A DNA stretch of 64,000 nt from positions 13,166 to 77,165 of the forward strand of contig NAOQ01000186.1 in assembly GCA_002751075.1 (NCBI GenBank). Reading direction: 5' to 3'. The position numbers and the translations under genes were made by a program. Numbering within the stretch: position 1 is the stretch's first letter; each line of letters begins with the position of its first letter. The DNA is from Ichthyophonus hoferi. Its lineage: Eukaryota; Opisthokonta; Ichthyosporea; Ichthyophonida; Ichthyophonidae. This document shows positions 1 to 12,780 of this stretch, piece after piece. The notes under the pieces are model-generated. The model did no database searches. It worked only from the letters and a program-made list of their open reading frames with translations, and was not told the origin of the DNA.

Positions 1-599
1 CCCCCCAATTGAAGCTGTGTTTGCGTTTGCATCCAGAATTTAGAGGCCCAATTTCACATGTACCAAAGACATTTTTTTATAGCAAATACACGCTCACCCT
101 ACAGCCATTTCCTTTTGCATTGTCTCCTCATTTTACTACATTCGTAGATTCTCGATATTCGTGCCTATACAAACGGAACTAACATATCATGTTTGATACT
201 AATGAACCAGTCATCAGAAGTGAGTACATCTTTTCAAATAGAAAACACGGTAATGCTCGTGTTAACCTCTACCCTATTTCTCTACCGGTGATAATACTGA
301 CTAGTAAAAATAAGTAACCCCAGCCGAGTATTAAGAGAGAACAGAAAGAAAGAGCAACGGTGTCTTAAAATTAATAACAAAGTCAATATTCAACAGAAAC
401 CTTCAAATAATCAAAAACGAATAAAAAACAACAAAAAACCTCTATACAAGCCCTAAAAAATAACCTATTTCCATCCAAAATAAACTAAAAATGCTGGAAA
501 ATAATTGACAGGCCTAAAATTCGGTTTGTGATTGGAAGCATCTCCCACCAAAACTTGACAGTAAGTACTATGGACAACACAAACATATTAAGTCATGCT
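1..599. other. 3' flank of the GCR1_C-like gene, no gene seen
   Basis: AT-rich sequence downstream of the minus-strand TGA at 600-602. It probably holds the 3' untranslated region and polyadenylation site. I see no coding exon or RNA gene. Confidence 0.5.
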
Positions 600-3159
600 T
601 CACTCATAAGTGGAATCGCCTGATCTAGCCTTCGCTATCCAGGGCAGGCTTTGTGCTAGCGAAATGAGATTATTCTCACGTCTTGCCTTCCTGCAAATAA
701 AATATTGGAAAGGGAAAAAATTAATATTTTGCACTTGCTTACAGTCGTATAATAATCAAATTGCTATTTAAAACGAGTATTTGGCTACTACTTCGCTATA
801 ACAAAACTCTTTCAAATGGTTTCAAACATACAGACAGGCGTTGTGAAAAGTAACATTCCCACTGACCTGTTTCTACTGGATACAATAGCGTACACCTTCC
901 CAATAGGTAGATCTTTGTACTTAGAATTGAATCCTTCAACTGAGCCGAGTCGTATATACTCTTCATAGAGTTTCTTCCTTTGAGAGAAAATACTGCGTTC
1001 CCTCCTACATGAAAAAAAAGTAAGTACCCAGGACCCGTCGTTATTTTAAACACAACAGTTCAGCCCCAGTCAAAATACAAAAGGAAAAAAGAGATTTAGC
1101 GTGAATACATTGGGCCATTGTTACAATCATGGGCTAAATGTGCTTAATTTTAAAATTTTGTTTGTAAGTAAAGATGGAAAAATATAGAAGTATGTACCTT
1201 CTCATACCAACTGTCCAGTTACATAATGCTGGGCAGTTTGGTCCGTCACCCCTCTCCCACTGCTCGATAATTTGTGCAATGTTTGTAACACCTCGAGGGA
1301 TTTTCCATTGGCAATCGTCCTCATCACTAGCCATAGTAGAACGTCCATCAGTTGGAGTTGGAGTGTCCGTATAGGTCTGACTGTTGGCGCCGCCGCTGCT
1401 CAATGTGCTTTTATTCACAGGCTCCTGTGAGCCTCTGTGTACCTATATACAAATATGTATGATATGGAGAGAATTTTATGATTAGTTGAGTACTCTCGTA
1501 TCAATATTGATTATTCGCTAATCTAAGGTGACTCGAACACAAGGTCATATAAAAATCATTAGCCCAGTAAATCTACTAAAGGGTGAACAATCTAATGCTA
1601 TTTTATGGTAGAACTGAATTTCCGACTTTACATTTGAATACATGTAAATCAAAACTATGAATTCCTACTGACCTGCATATGCCCATGTTCCGGAAATTCC
1701 TGCATCACGGCGATGCCAGTATTGCCCAGGTGGTAGGAGCATGATGCAAGGGTGGGCGACACTGCTAGTCCATCAATGCCAGAGACAGTGCGGCTCATCT
1801 GCATAGCGTAATTCAGACTATTTTCTGGCGCCATGGGGGAAGTTTCTAGACTCAAACTCTGATGATGTGCCAAAAAATATGAACGCATGTACATAATAGC
1901 TCTTCTTTACAACCTAAAATATTTATTTATCATAAAGAAATACACCGTTGACATATAAATGCGACAACTACTAAATGGCCAAATATGTTAACAAAATAGT
2001 TTGCAAAAAAAAAAAAAAAAAACAGTGAAAGGATAGTATTCATCTACATATATACATATTTTTAAACTCTTCATTTTGCTCTCATGAACACATCTTCATG
2101 CAAAGTCAAATATAAACATGCATATATATAGCTCTTGCCTATATAATTTCAAAACGGTAACAAAATCACCTATCACCATCAAACTACACGTACCTGTACA
2201 TAGCCCGATAACGCTCTCTCCACTGGGCTGTTAGTAGAATCTAGCATTAGTGATGTTGCCCCAGATTGGCCTTGCAAAACCGACATGTCATCGCCATTGC
2301 TTCGCTGTAGTCGAGGTTGTTGCTGGGGCTTTGCATTGACTTTCGATGGATGGATATTTGGAGTGGCTCCAGCAGACCGCGAACCCATTCCCAAAGCAAC
2401 TGCGACTGGATTATTCAGGGCATCTGCAGTTAAATGGGACTGATAATTAGGCGTAGCTGCCATTTCAGCAAGAGAATTTTGTGACATTTTTGAAAAACCA
2501 TAACGAGGATCGTTAAGCATTTTCTGTTGTTGATATTGTGTAACTGGCGTGTGCTGATCGGCAGACTGTTGAAGTGCAGTATACGGACTGGTCGAGGCAG
2601 CCCGATTTTGTAATTGCGATTGTTCCTTTTTCGCGTTAACATAATCGTAATATGAAGGGGATAGCATCTGCTGCTGGAACGATGTCTGAGGTAGTTTCGT
2701 TTGGGTGGATCCCCAAATCTGATCATCTACTGGGTTGGCTGAGTTCGAAAAATTGTATCGAATATTCTGTGCTTGGTCAGGATAGGATATATTCTGCGAT
2801 ATAACGGGTTGATCCGACATAAACGTAGAGCCGCCAATATTTTCACGCGTGGTAGTAGGCCAATTGACTACTTGATCAAAGGAGTAGTCAGCCGTTTGTT
2901 GCTGTGACTGCTGTATGTGCTGGGATGTTGGGTAGGAGTTGTAGCGGAACTGATTGGGATTCGCTGATGCTGTATGCGATAAGCCAGATATGACCATTGC
3001 TTGAGCGTACACGTCTGGCGAATCATGTTGTGGTTGTTGTCGGTAGCAATCTGCATGCTGTTGCTGCAGCTGTACTTGCTGTAACAGAGCATGCTGCTGC
3101 GGCGACTGCTGAAACAAGTGCAAATGCGGCGGATTCTGCTGGTGTTGAACTTGTGACAT
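600..3159 (-). CDS. Gln-rich transcription factor with a C-terminal GCR1_C-like DNA-binding domain
   Basis: Five exons, read on the minus strand: 3159-2194, 1858-1673, 1424-1198, 1004-867 and 690-600. All junctions are GT-AG, the phases agree, and a TGA closes a 535-residue protein. The start is the first ATG (MSQVQ); only a TTG lies two codons upstream. Residues 1-50 are glutamine/histidine-rich, and residues 1-420 are mostly Q, S, N and P with no recognised domain, typical of an activation region. Residues about 425-495 contain IPRGVTNIAQIIEQW, then ERSIFSQRKKLYEEY across an intron. The run RSIFSQRKKLYEEY closely resembles the core of the fungal GCR1_C domain (Gcr1, Msn1 and Hot1 family), which binds DNA. 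I infer a nuclear regulator; the targets are unknown. No gene adjoins it upstream for 13 kb. The family call rests on pattern recognition alone; the gene structure is firmer. Confidence 0.8.
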
Positions 3160-6100
3160 TTTCAATGGTACAAATATAATTTCTTCGCTTTACTAAATCT
3201 ATTTTCTGCTGAGATTATTAGCCGGCAATTCAAAATCAACCAAGCCAATAAATACGTTAACTTGACAGCAATACTATCTTGCCGATTCTCTGAATGAATA
3301 AGAAAGAGTATTGTATTTGTTAGTAATATATCGCGTATCATATTAGTAGTGAAATCAAACCAAACAAAAGATTAAATAAAGTAGTATTTAGGAGTTGGTG
3401 GTCATAACTCCAACTATCAGTTACAAGTGAAGTGTGACTACGAGTAATATCTTTTTTGACAAAGCAAGTGTCATATTATAAAAGAATCGAAATGAGGCGG
3501 ATGGTTATGGTTGTAATTCAAAAAATATATCAAGAGTCCTACACGCTTATAAACTGATGTCACATGTACCCGATTGCCATGTTAGCCCATCTTTTCAGAT
3601 ACTAAGATTGATTGTGCACTGATTATGTAAGGATGTGTATGGCATATTTCAAATATCTTTTGGAACCACGTACACCCGTGTCGCAGTGTATATACAATGT
3701 TAACTGCCATCTGGTCTTAGTACCATTTGTAGGCGCTCAGTAGCTCATTAGCATAAACATCAGATCTACGGTTGTCTTAGAGATGTTGTACATTGTATCA
3801 TTAGCTTACCTTTTTTTACACCTGAATTCTATGGAAATAAACAAGCCTCGCAAACTCAGTCAAGCGTAATTCGGTCTCTTCGTTGAAAGTGTAGTTAAAA
3901 ACAGGATAATAAATCTGTAGTTAGAAACGGCCGTTCAACGTAAGGGAAATTTTTAATTTTATCTACCCTGAGTTGTTTTTGAGAAAAAGTACCTGCTATC
4001 AATCCTATAGAATGAAAGTTCTGGATAATTATGATCAATTCAAATATTCGTTTGACCGCTTTCTGTATAAATATTAATTAAGTTCGTATTTTATGCCGAT
4101 CATATCTTCATACAGTCAGATCAGTATAATAATAAATAATTGGCACAATTGTCCTTATATGCACTGCAATGTACACACGTATGAATAAAAATAATTGAGT
4201 TGCCTGGAGATCGAGGCATCTCACCATCTCACGCTCACCACATGAATGGGTACCAAAATTATGCCATGACCTAGAGCCAATAGCCTTGAGTTATCGATAC
4301 CGTAGTTAATAACCTGAGAGCGAATAATCTTGGGGGTCCTTAATAAAATCAAGCACAATACAAAAATAGACGATACTCTTGTATATTTAGAAATGGTTCA
4401 TGGTTACGTGTATCGAGGAATTTTTTGGTCTACTAGCATTTTAAAAACAAACAAAAAAAGTCTGAAAAGTTTTTAAAAAAAAGTATTGTCAGTAGTTTAT
4501 GACGTTTTCAAATAAGCATCCTTGATTAGATCAGTTTGCCAGTGTAGTACAAGTAGTGCACAATCAATTAATCAACTATGATTATTGGAAAGAAGGCTTC
4601 TTCATCTTATTGCAGTAGTGCGTTTCGTTTAGTTGGGTGAGGGAAATATATTGTTTGGAAACCATCTGCCACAGTTAAAAAAAATAATTACAGCTAAAAT
4701 TTCCATAACAATAAAATATTTTTCATTTCTTTACTCTAATTTTATTTGCAAAAAACATTATAATTCAAAAAATAATTTGTTTGAAGGTACGCAATATAGA
4801 CTCTACTATCCTAGTATTAATATGAAAAACCAATCATTGGGTTTCGATTAGTCGGTGAACACACTTAAGGCATAACTACCACGCTGCAGTACACATGGCC
4901 CCGCCCAGTGCAAAGACCATCAAATCTACCGCGAAAGCTACCGTCCCTAGGGGAACTTTGCCCGTGAGCATTTCTCACTGGGGAATTTAACGTGCTGTTG
5001 CGATGACCTATAAAGCTTGACTTAACTTGCATAATATTGCGAACACAATTATACTTTAATATGATAGGCCTGTACAAAGCATGACTCACCCAATACAATG
5101 GTGAAAGCTGCGATCAGGCTGAAGAAACGCAATGAAAACTGTGCTTACAATACGTGGTAAGCCAAAAATATCTGGGAACTACCAGATGCTGCATGTGATT
5201 AATTTATTCAACGCTATGGCCATATAAAAATTGAACACTCTAGGAAGTTTTGTATAAAACATTTTATGTTATTTTAAATAAACATGCATTATTATTTATC
5301 TCGTTTATCTATATAGCCGTGATATATATATCTTTTCCTCGTAGAGACGTATTGTGTTTACAAATAATCGTGGAGAAGGAAGATGCTTTTGAATTTTTCA
5401 TTTTAATTGCTCAATAAAAAAGGACCAACGTCATGTGTTTGTTGGCACCTCCAGTAATTGTGCTGTGGTAGCATGGGCATATCATGGCGAGCCAGTTACA
5501 CAATGATCTATTATCTTTAACTGCTTGTCTATCCAGCCAAGGACACCAACATCGAAACACTTTCCTCTCCCTTACTGATGCGCTGCTCTTGTATAATAAT
5601 TAATCAAAGGAATGGATTAAATATAAATTCAAAAATATTATCTGATCATTAATACCCAAGCAGATTATGTTTTTAAGGTGAATACTCTAAACCACTAGAA
5701 AACAAATTTAAGAGCACTCACTCGAAATAAGATACCATTTTAAGATAACCTATTAACCGCACTAATGAAAGGAACTTAAATCTTGTATAAAGTATTGATG
5801 GTATGCTTCGATGCTTTATCTGTTAATTAAATTGCGTTATCGTAAATATAATGTTGTGATTTAGGCGTGTAAACCATTTTAAAGTTACGGAAACAGACTA
5901 TGATCACGAAATTTTAGGGTTTGGTGGCTATTTAATTTTGACTCATGACTCATTTAGTATATTATTTGTGCATATCCCAACACCCCAGAACGAGTTTGGC
6001 AAAACATTATCATGATCTCTATCAATAGATGATAATTTTATTGGGTAATCGATATAATGAACTACAACTAACAATACAGATTGACTTGTGCAATAATCAC

Positions 6101-7299
6101 AATTTTGTAATCACGCCGTATCAAAGCAGGACGCAATAGAAATTTACCCTTTAGAGTGCAGCTAAGATCAGTCATACTATTGGATTGTAGGTACTGTAAC
6201 ATCCATGTAATATTTGACAACATGAAACGAAGAGCTGGTATAAATTCCTTTAGATATAAATATGTGTAAACTGGGCCATACATGCACCTTATAATATGAG
6301 GACTTTGACCATTATAATCTGAAGACTTAGAATAACACTATTAACAATGTTGGTAACATTTTTAAATAGAAAGATATTGGTAAACGTGATAGTGGCAGTG
6401 AAGGAGTAAGTACGGAGAAAGGAAAGAAACATATCTGTGGGGGGGGGGAAAGAGGAGAAAAAACCACTGCGACGAATATACAAAAAATATATATATAATA
6501 TAATATAATTTTCTTAAAGATGAATGTTGATAAACAATAACCAAGGGGTATTATAAACAAACATTGCAGTCAAATAATCTTTTTACAAGCTCGGTAAACG
6601 TGCAATTCTGTACTCTTAATAACAAAAAAAGTTGATCGAATTAATTTGAATGAGATGAGTATTCATTGATTGGGGCATTTGATATCCCAATGGAAATCTC
6701 GATCTTGACCAACTCCAATTAGGAGTCAGGAGTACGTGGTTGAACAGCAATTGAAAGAACAAAAGCAGCTTGTACAACTCTGGACCAGGTTTTGGTGAGG
6801 AAAAAATCTTTTCGAAACATTTGGAAGATTATGATATCTCTTTTATTTCGCAGAGATGTTTACTTTCATCCAAAATAAATGGTGAGACTTTAAATGACGT
6901 CATTACAAAATATTAATTACATCTTGGCTGGGGCTATCTGTTATAGTATAGCGCAGTTCATCAATGTTTTGATTATATTGAACAGCTCCTTTTCAATATC
7001 GCATGTACTAATTAATTCCCAGTTTACTTTCTCTGGGGTACTTCGTCTGTCTTCTATTTAAAATAAACCACTGGCCACCTTTTTACAATTGCTTAACATA
7101 TTATAGCATATTACCCAAGAGATGTTTATACAAACAAACAGGGCTAACCAATGCAAATGATCTCATTACACCAACAATGGGATACAATAAAAATTAACAT
7201 GAAAATATTTGTTAAAGCATAGATATTTATTAATTTAGGTATTCCTTAGTCATATCATCTTACATAGGTATTCTGGAGAAAATGATTGAGGTAATCTCT
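3160..7299. other. Gene-poor AT-rich stretch upstream of the GCR1_C-like gene
   Basis: No open frame here has coding character or an exon-like partner. The first few hundred bases presumably hold the promoter and 5' untranslated region of the minus-strand gene that starts at 3159. A GC-richer block with potential hairpins lies at about 4868-5010 and is listed separately. The rest is short A/T runs and low-complexity DNA. Confidence 0.5.
4868..5010. other. GC-richer island with potential hairpins, unidentified
   Basis: This block is clearly richer in G and C than the DNA around it. It contains the near-palindrome GTCCCTAGGGGAAC and, just after it, a TGAG/CTCA stem around a short loop. It does not match the U1, U4, U5 or U6 snRNA sequences I can recall, and its longest frame (77 codons, minus) has no recognisable family. 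It could be a structured RNA, a lost exon or a repeat fragment. Confidence 0.25.
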
Positions 7300-8345
7300 T
7301 GGCGTTAGTCCAAGATCGATCAAACAGAAGCAACCAATGGCAAAGGTCTGCGGACTTTGTCATACGCCAATTTAGATCTTGTGTTTAGGATCCAAATAAC
7401 TCGTTGCTGTTGCTTGGACATACCCTGCCTAGGGCAAGAACTTCTCACGTTCACGTGTTTAATAATAAAACTTTGCCTTAGTATATCTGTAACCCAGGTA
7501 TTTAAAGGGACACGTTAAAACCGCACCTTAACTCGGCATTCCCTCTCTTTCTAGACCGATATAGATCACTATAGATCACAGGAACGCTCTAGTTATTATT
7601 CACAATATGGTAGCAGAGAAAGCCTAAAGAGTTTATCATGGACACACAATATGATAATTCCATTAAGGCAATGATCCATGAATGCCGAAAACACTTCACT
7701 CCAAGCTTACATTCTATCCACTGACCTTAACGTTTGGAGAATTAATTTTTATACACACTTCCTTCAAATCTACATTTGAACTATCAATATTTCCGGTTTC
7801 AAAGTGACCAAGGCAATGTACAAAACAACTGGGTAACACCCACTTACCTCAGCCAATATCTGCTAGATAATCACACACCAATGCCTAAGCAGAGCCAGTG
7901 CCAGTGTTTCTGCCAGTGCCAGTGGGAACTTTCACTTACAGATTGGTTGTCTTCCGTTTACTTTTTTTAACATTGGGTGTCATCCCACAGAAACTTCCGA
8001 ATGTCAATAGGAATTACCGAGTTTATTTAGTGAGCCACAGGCCTACAGTGCCAATCCAAGATGATCAACCAAAAATGAACCAGCCAATGGGAGAGGTCCC
8101 TGGAATATATCATAAGCTATTTCAAATCCTGTATTTTGGGGTCCAGATAACTCATTGCTTTAGGCATGCTGCCTATCAGAAGTCCTGCTGATTTGCTCAA
8201 TAAAAATATGTCTTAACATATCTGTACTCCTTTTATGCAAAGGGAAACATTCAAGCGCCCCTTAGTTAAGCATTCTCCCTCCCTCTAAACGGATACAGAT
8301 TAAAGGAACGCGGCGATCTCTGTTTATTATTCCTAACAGTATTGT
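7300..8345 (+). mobile_element. Decayed LTR retrotransposon remnant (two diverged LTRs, short interior)
   Basis: Two diverged direct repeats of about 300 bases lie at about 7300-7605 and 8050-8345. They share, in the same order, a CCAAGAT(C)GATCA segment, an AATAAAA-type signal, TATCTGTA, AAAGGGA and a terminal TTATTATTC block. Just after the first copy, at about 7607, is TGGTAGCAGAG, which looks like a primer-binding site complementary to initiator tRNA-Met. Only about 440 bases separate the copies, so almost all of the interior is gone and the element is dead. The superfamily cannot be told from what is left, and the outer boundaries are approximate. The divergence suggests an old insertion. 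Confidence 0.5.
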
Positions 8346-8486
8346 ATGATAATTACTAACCGCGCGCATCATTGGTAGATGTGAATGTGACAAAATTATG
8401 TTTTCCCTGCCATTCACCAATTAAGGATGGACAGGCAGGTGAAATATTTGTTATTCTTATGAATAGTTCGGGAAGATATTTTGCAC

Positions 8487-8517
8487 ATATATATATATAT
8501 ATATCTCTCTCTCTCTT
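8487..8517. repeat. (TA)n(TC)n microsatellite
   Basis: An uninterrupted alternating AT run passes into a CT run just downstream of the LTR remnant. Simple repeat with no coding content. Confidence 0.9.
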
Positions 8518-11500
8518 TAGATATAGATATATTTGTTTATGATGTTATTGGTTGATATAAAAACAATTCAACTCACTCATCTATTAACTATGGGGGAAGA
8601 ATAACTCGGGTCATTCTCAAAACAAATTTGGTAATATTTAAATTTATGTTTGTATTTTTATTTTTATTTAATGAATATATTTGTTTGTATTTTCTTATAT
8701 ATATATATAATGCGTTTATAACATACTTTAAATGATGTGATTTATTGCTGCATTTTTTGTCTATTTACAAATGGAAACTTAATAGCTACTGAAATAGTGA
8801 AATATATATATATATATATTAACAAAACTGACAATCCGGTCTCCAACTGTCAAATCCAATATAATATCAAACAAGACTGTATAGTTCACTGCAATTCATT
8901 ATCTGTTGGATTCATGATTGTTGAGTGTGCACAACTTTATAACTTGCAAAGACTCAAATAGATTAAACTATGGTTTCTTGTGAGAAGAATTTTAAATATA
9001 TGTATAAGAAGTAAAAAGAAGTAAAAGGTAGATCATTAATTCGTAACTGCAACGTACGTAAATTCGGGTTTCTAATTAAGGTTTAAAATACGAATTTAGG
9101 GACCTTAACGTCCCACGGAGATGAGATTTCCCTATTGAATCAGCCAATAATCGTCGTTAGACCATCGAACAAATTTTGAAAGCTTACTTCAGGGACTCAA
9201 CGCCAACGCCAGAACGGGTTGTCTATTGGACTCTCTAAAAATCAAAAAGGATTCAATGGGTCAGTATTATTAGAGTGATCGTTAAAAATATTTATAATTG
9301 GTCATAGAGATAATTAATATTAAAGCTAAGTTGAAACTATCAGTCACCAATAGCCAGTAGCTAAAAACCAGTACAATTAAAAAGAAAAAATGCAAAAGTT
9401 GGTTATCAAGAAAAGTCAAGTTATTTACAGATCCTCAAACCGTGTTTGATACTTTTTGCACGCGCCGCAAGGGATAACCCCAGTCAGTTCGATCTTATCA
9501 GAATAATTTCTTATGCAGCGCAGATCTATAAGACTAATCCCTGAACAAATAATCCTATGAATCCTATGAAAAGCAAAATCCTCATGAATTCATCTATCTG
9601 TTGGATTTGACTCACAACAGGGAAACATCTCAGATGCATTTCTTAGGTTTTATCCCGGCAGTCAGGCATTTACAGTGACTAGTCATCCTTAATATATTAT
9701 TATTATTCTTTTTCTTTATTATATATTGTAGCCAACTTACATTTTGTACAACTTTTTACCATTCAAATAGGACTACAATATAGTTATTGATTAATTGTAG
9801 TTGATCCCAACCTTTGACCGTAGTTTCAGCACTCAGTCAGCATAATCTTGAAACTCAAAATCAAATTATCTGTGAAGAATGCTAGTAATTGCAAATAGTG
9901 ATTTTGTGTACTAGGATCGTTATTATTGGATAGTTTGATATAAGCTACTTAGTTGATTCACTTCATGATTTGGTGTTAGAGGTTATACTGAATAATGATG
10001 CACTGGTCATCACGTATATGAACTCGGGTTTAACATTTTTTGAGTGGAATCAACCAAGTATAATAATAGTAAAGATGTGGGTGTTGTGACATATCTTGGT
10101 ACAGTCATTTTTTTATTGAATAATAAAACACAGTACCTACATAGTATGCCGATTTGTAGCTTTTGCCAATTAGGAAATTTCAGGTCCGTGAGACAATAGA
10201 AGTCTCAGTTTCGTAAACTTGAAGTTCACATAATTGAAACCATATACAAAAGTGCGTGATGACCATTTAGATAGTAGAGTCATTTTAGTTATATGTAAAT
10301 TACCCGAAAAACTTGGACCGAGTACATGTTTATGTTTATTTGAGTTTTGCTTTTCCCAAAACCTTTGAGGTGGGTTCATGCAATGAGTGCTACTTGATGA
10401 CTCCTCGACCAAAAGATCATCCCAATGGATTGATACATTACCCGTGGAGATTAGATACTTTCCATTTCTTTGTTATTATTTTGATAAGCTTTAGATGGCT
10501 ATCAAAAGCTTGCATTTATTAAACGCTAAAAAATGCTTTATAATATAAAACACATTACATATTGAATAATACATGTATGTACTGTATTTCATCATTTTTA
10601 TGTTGAATATGGTATGCATACCTAGTTTATTCTCCCCCTTTTTTAATTGTATTCATCTCCAGATAATGATAAAGATGTCATACATTGGAAACTAACTGAC
10701 AAGCAATAGCTTAAAGGTCCAATTTTATTATTGCTTTTACATGTTGTGTCAATACCTGATCTATGATGGATAAAAATTAAAGATTACCTGCTAGGTATAG
10801 CGATTGTAGTTTGTCCCGGGTTCTTTGTTTCATTAATTCTGTGGGTACAAACACATAAGGCTGTTGGAATTATGAAATTAAGTGTTTATGTTGTATCTGA
10901 TGAATATTTCTTCAATAAGAAATTGCTTTGTGCTTTAAAATTAATTTGCAGCATATCCTTTAAATCATTTTAGTGTTCTTGTTGTTTACAATACAATAAT
11001 TCACGTAAATAAATATTCAAATACTATTGGGATATACCCTGTTATTCAGTTGTAAACACACCTCTGCATCAAATAAAAAATAAATGCTTTTGGACTTGAA
11101 TTTAGAGTGGGCCAATTGTATAAAGTAACTCAGGGTATAATAGGCTGCTTTACTGCCAAAAATTCACCACTATGGAACCAAAGTCTTTAGACTGTGTATA
11201 TACTAGTTTTAGCTACCAAAGATATTAGAAAATGTTGGTTAATTGCTATTGTGGTAAATACATTTAAGGGAAAATATATGAAGAGGCCAGATCAAGGTTT
11301 AAAGATGAAAGATTTTAATGATATTGTTATAAATACAAGAGGTTAACTTATAAGAAGAAAACGGTTATAATAGATTTTCCTGTAAGTATTTAAGATAATT
11401 CTATTGATATTATTTAAAACTTTAACCTAATCTTTGATTACGGTCAGACTACTAATACTCTAGATTCTAGACATTTTACTTTCAGCCAATAGAGTGAAAG

Positions 11501-12589
11501 TTGGTTATTTACATACCCATTAATGGAAGCATAAATACTTTAAACCTTCTAGTTCTTTTATAAAGACGGATTCATACAAATTTCTGTTGGAATAAGCTCC
11601 TAAAATAAGATGCTGCACAATCTCAAGCTCCTTAGACCCTATCCAAACTAGCAAAATAAATGCAAATTGTTGCGGGCCTGTAATTAAAGATCTACAAAGA
11701 CGAAAGGCTGAGCTCTCCTTTGGGCTAATATAAAAGTTGACACATCGATTTTTCTTGTTGAACATGCACTTTCATAGCATGGTCGTTTCCTATAGGGGTG
11801 GGCTCATAACCAATTTTTGATACTTCAAGTCTCTATAACACATGTTTCTTAGAATGCTGTATTTATATGTAGGGTCTTATCCAAGTACTGACAGGAACAC
11901 GAGACTTTTTTGAGGTGGAGCTTGGTTGATGGGAACCTTAATGGAATCTTGGGCATATTTATCTGAGTATTGACAGCCATATCATATGCTTGCTAGTGTG
12001 TACTTAATTCTATGGAAAAAAACAAATTATTAGATGCCTGATTAGAATAATCTTCTCCTTCAGGTTACAAAGATTCTACAACATCATTCACCTCCCACTT
12101 ATAATTGGACGTTGTGCCAAACTTATTGGAATGGCATAGCTCTACAAAGAGTATCATCTATAATAGTAGTTGAATCTTCAGGATTGGAGATGCCCGCTAA
12201 ACTTAGATGTGAGACATGTTTAATAAAAACTGATAACTTAGCTAACAACAGTACATCATTCCTTCAGGTCAAGAAATCAGTAAGTCTTTTGGAGATCTTG
12301 ATACCCTAATATTATAGTTGTTTGTGCTCACGAGGAAATCGTGTCAGTTATCTCAATTTTGTAGAAACTCCCACAGTTGCATTGACTGCCATACGTAACT
12401 AGTAGAGATTGTGACTTTTGAGTGGTAGTTAAATTTTTAGGTAATGAGGTTTTTTGAATTTCATTTATGTTGTGGAAAAAGTGTTATATAGTAATTTACG
12501 TCACAATATGGCTCTACTTTTATGTTGCATAATAATTGGAATTTTGTGTAGAAGTATCTTCGGCTGGGCTAGCAGTAGACACAATCCTT

Positions 12590-12780
12590 AGGGTTGATCC
12601 TCTTTCAAGAGAAAATAATGTAATGGCAGGTGTATATGCTGATTCTATCTCTAATTGTTTGTTGCGATTGTATTCAGCTAGGAGTACAGAAGGTACTCTT
12701 GCCTTAATGCGCTTGGGCGCGAAAGTGCTTATGGCATAGTGTGCTCTATCAGTGAGAGGCGCTAAATTAGTATGTATGTA
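12590..12780 (+). repeat. Copy of a low-copy dispersed repeat, family unknown
   Basis: The block around 12690-12760 aligns by eye with 37643-37715. Both read a short peptide of the pattern EG-x2-ALxRLGAxV followed by a shared TCAGT(G/A)(A)GAGG-type stretch, in the same orientation. The peptide pattern matches no domain I can name. Probably two diverged copies of a mobile element or old duplication. Confidence 0.35.
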
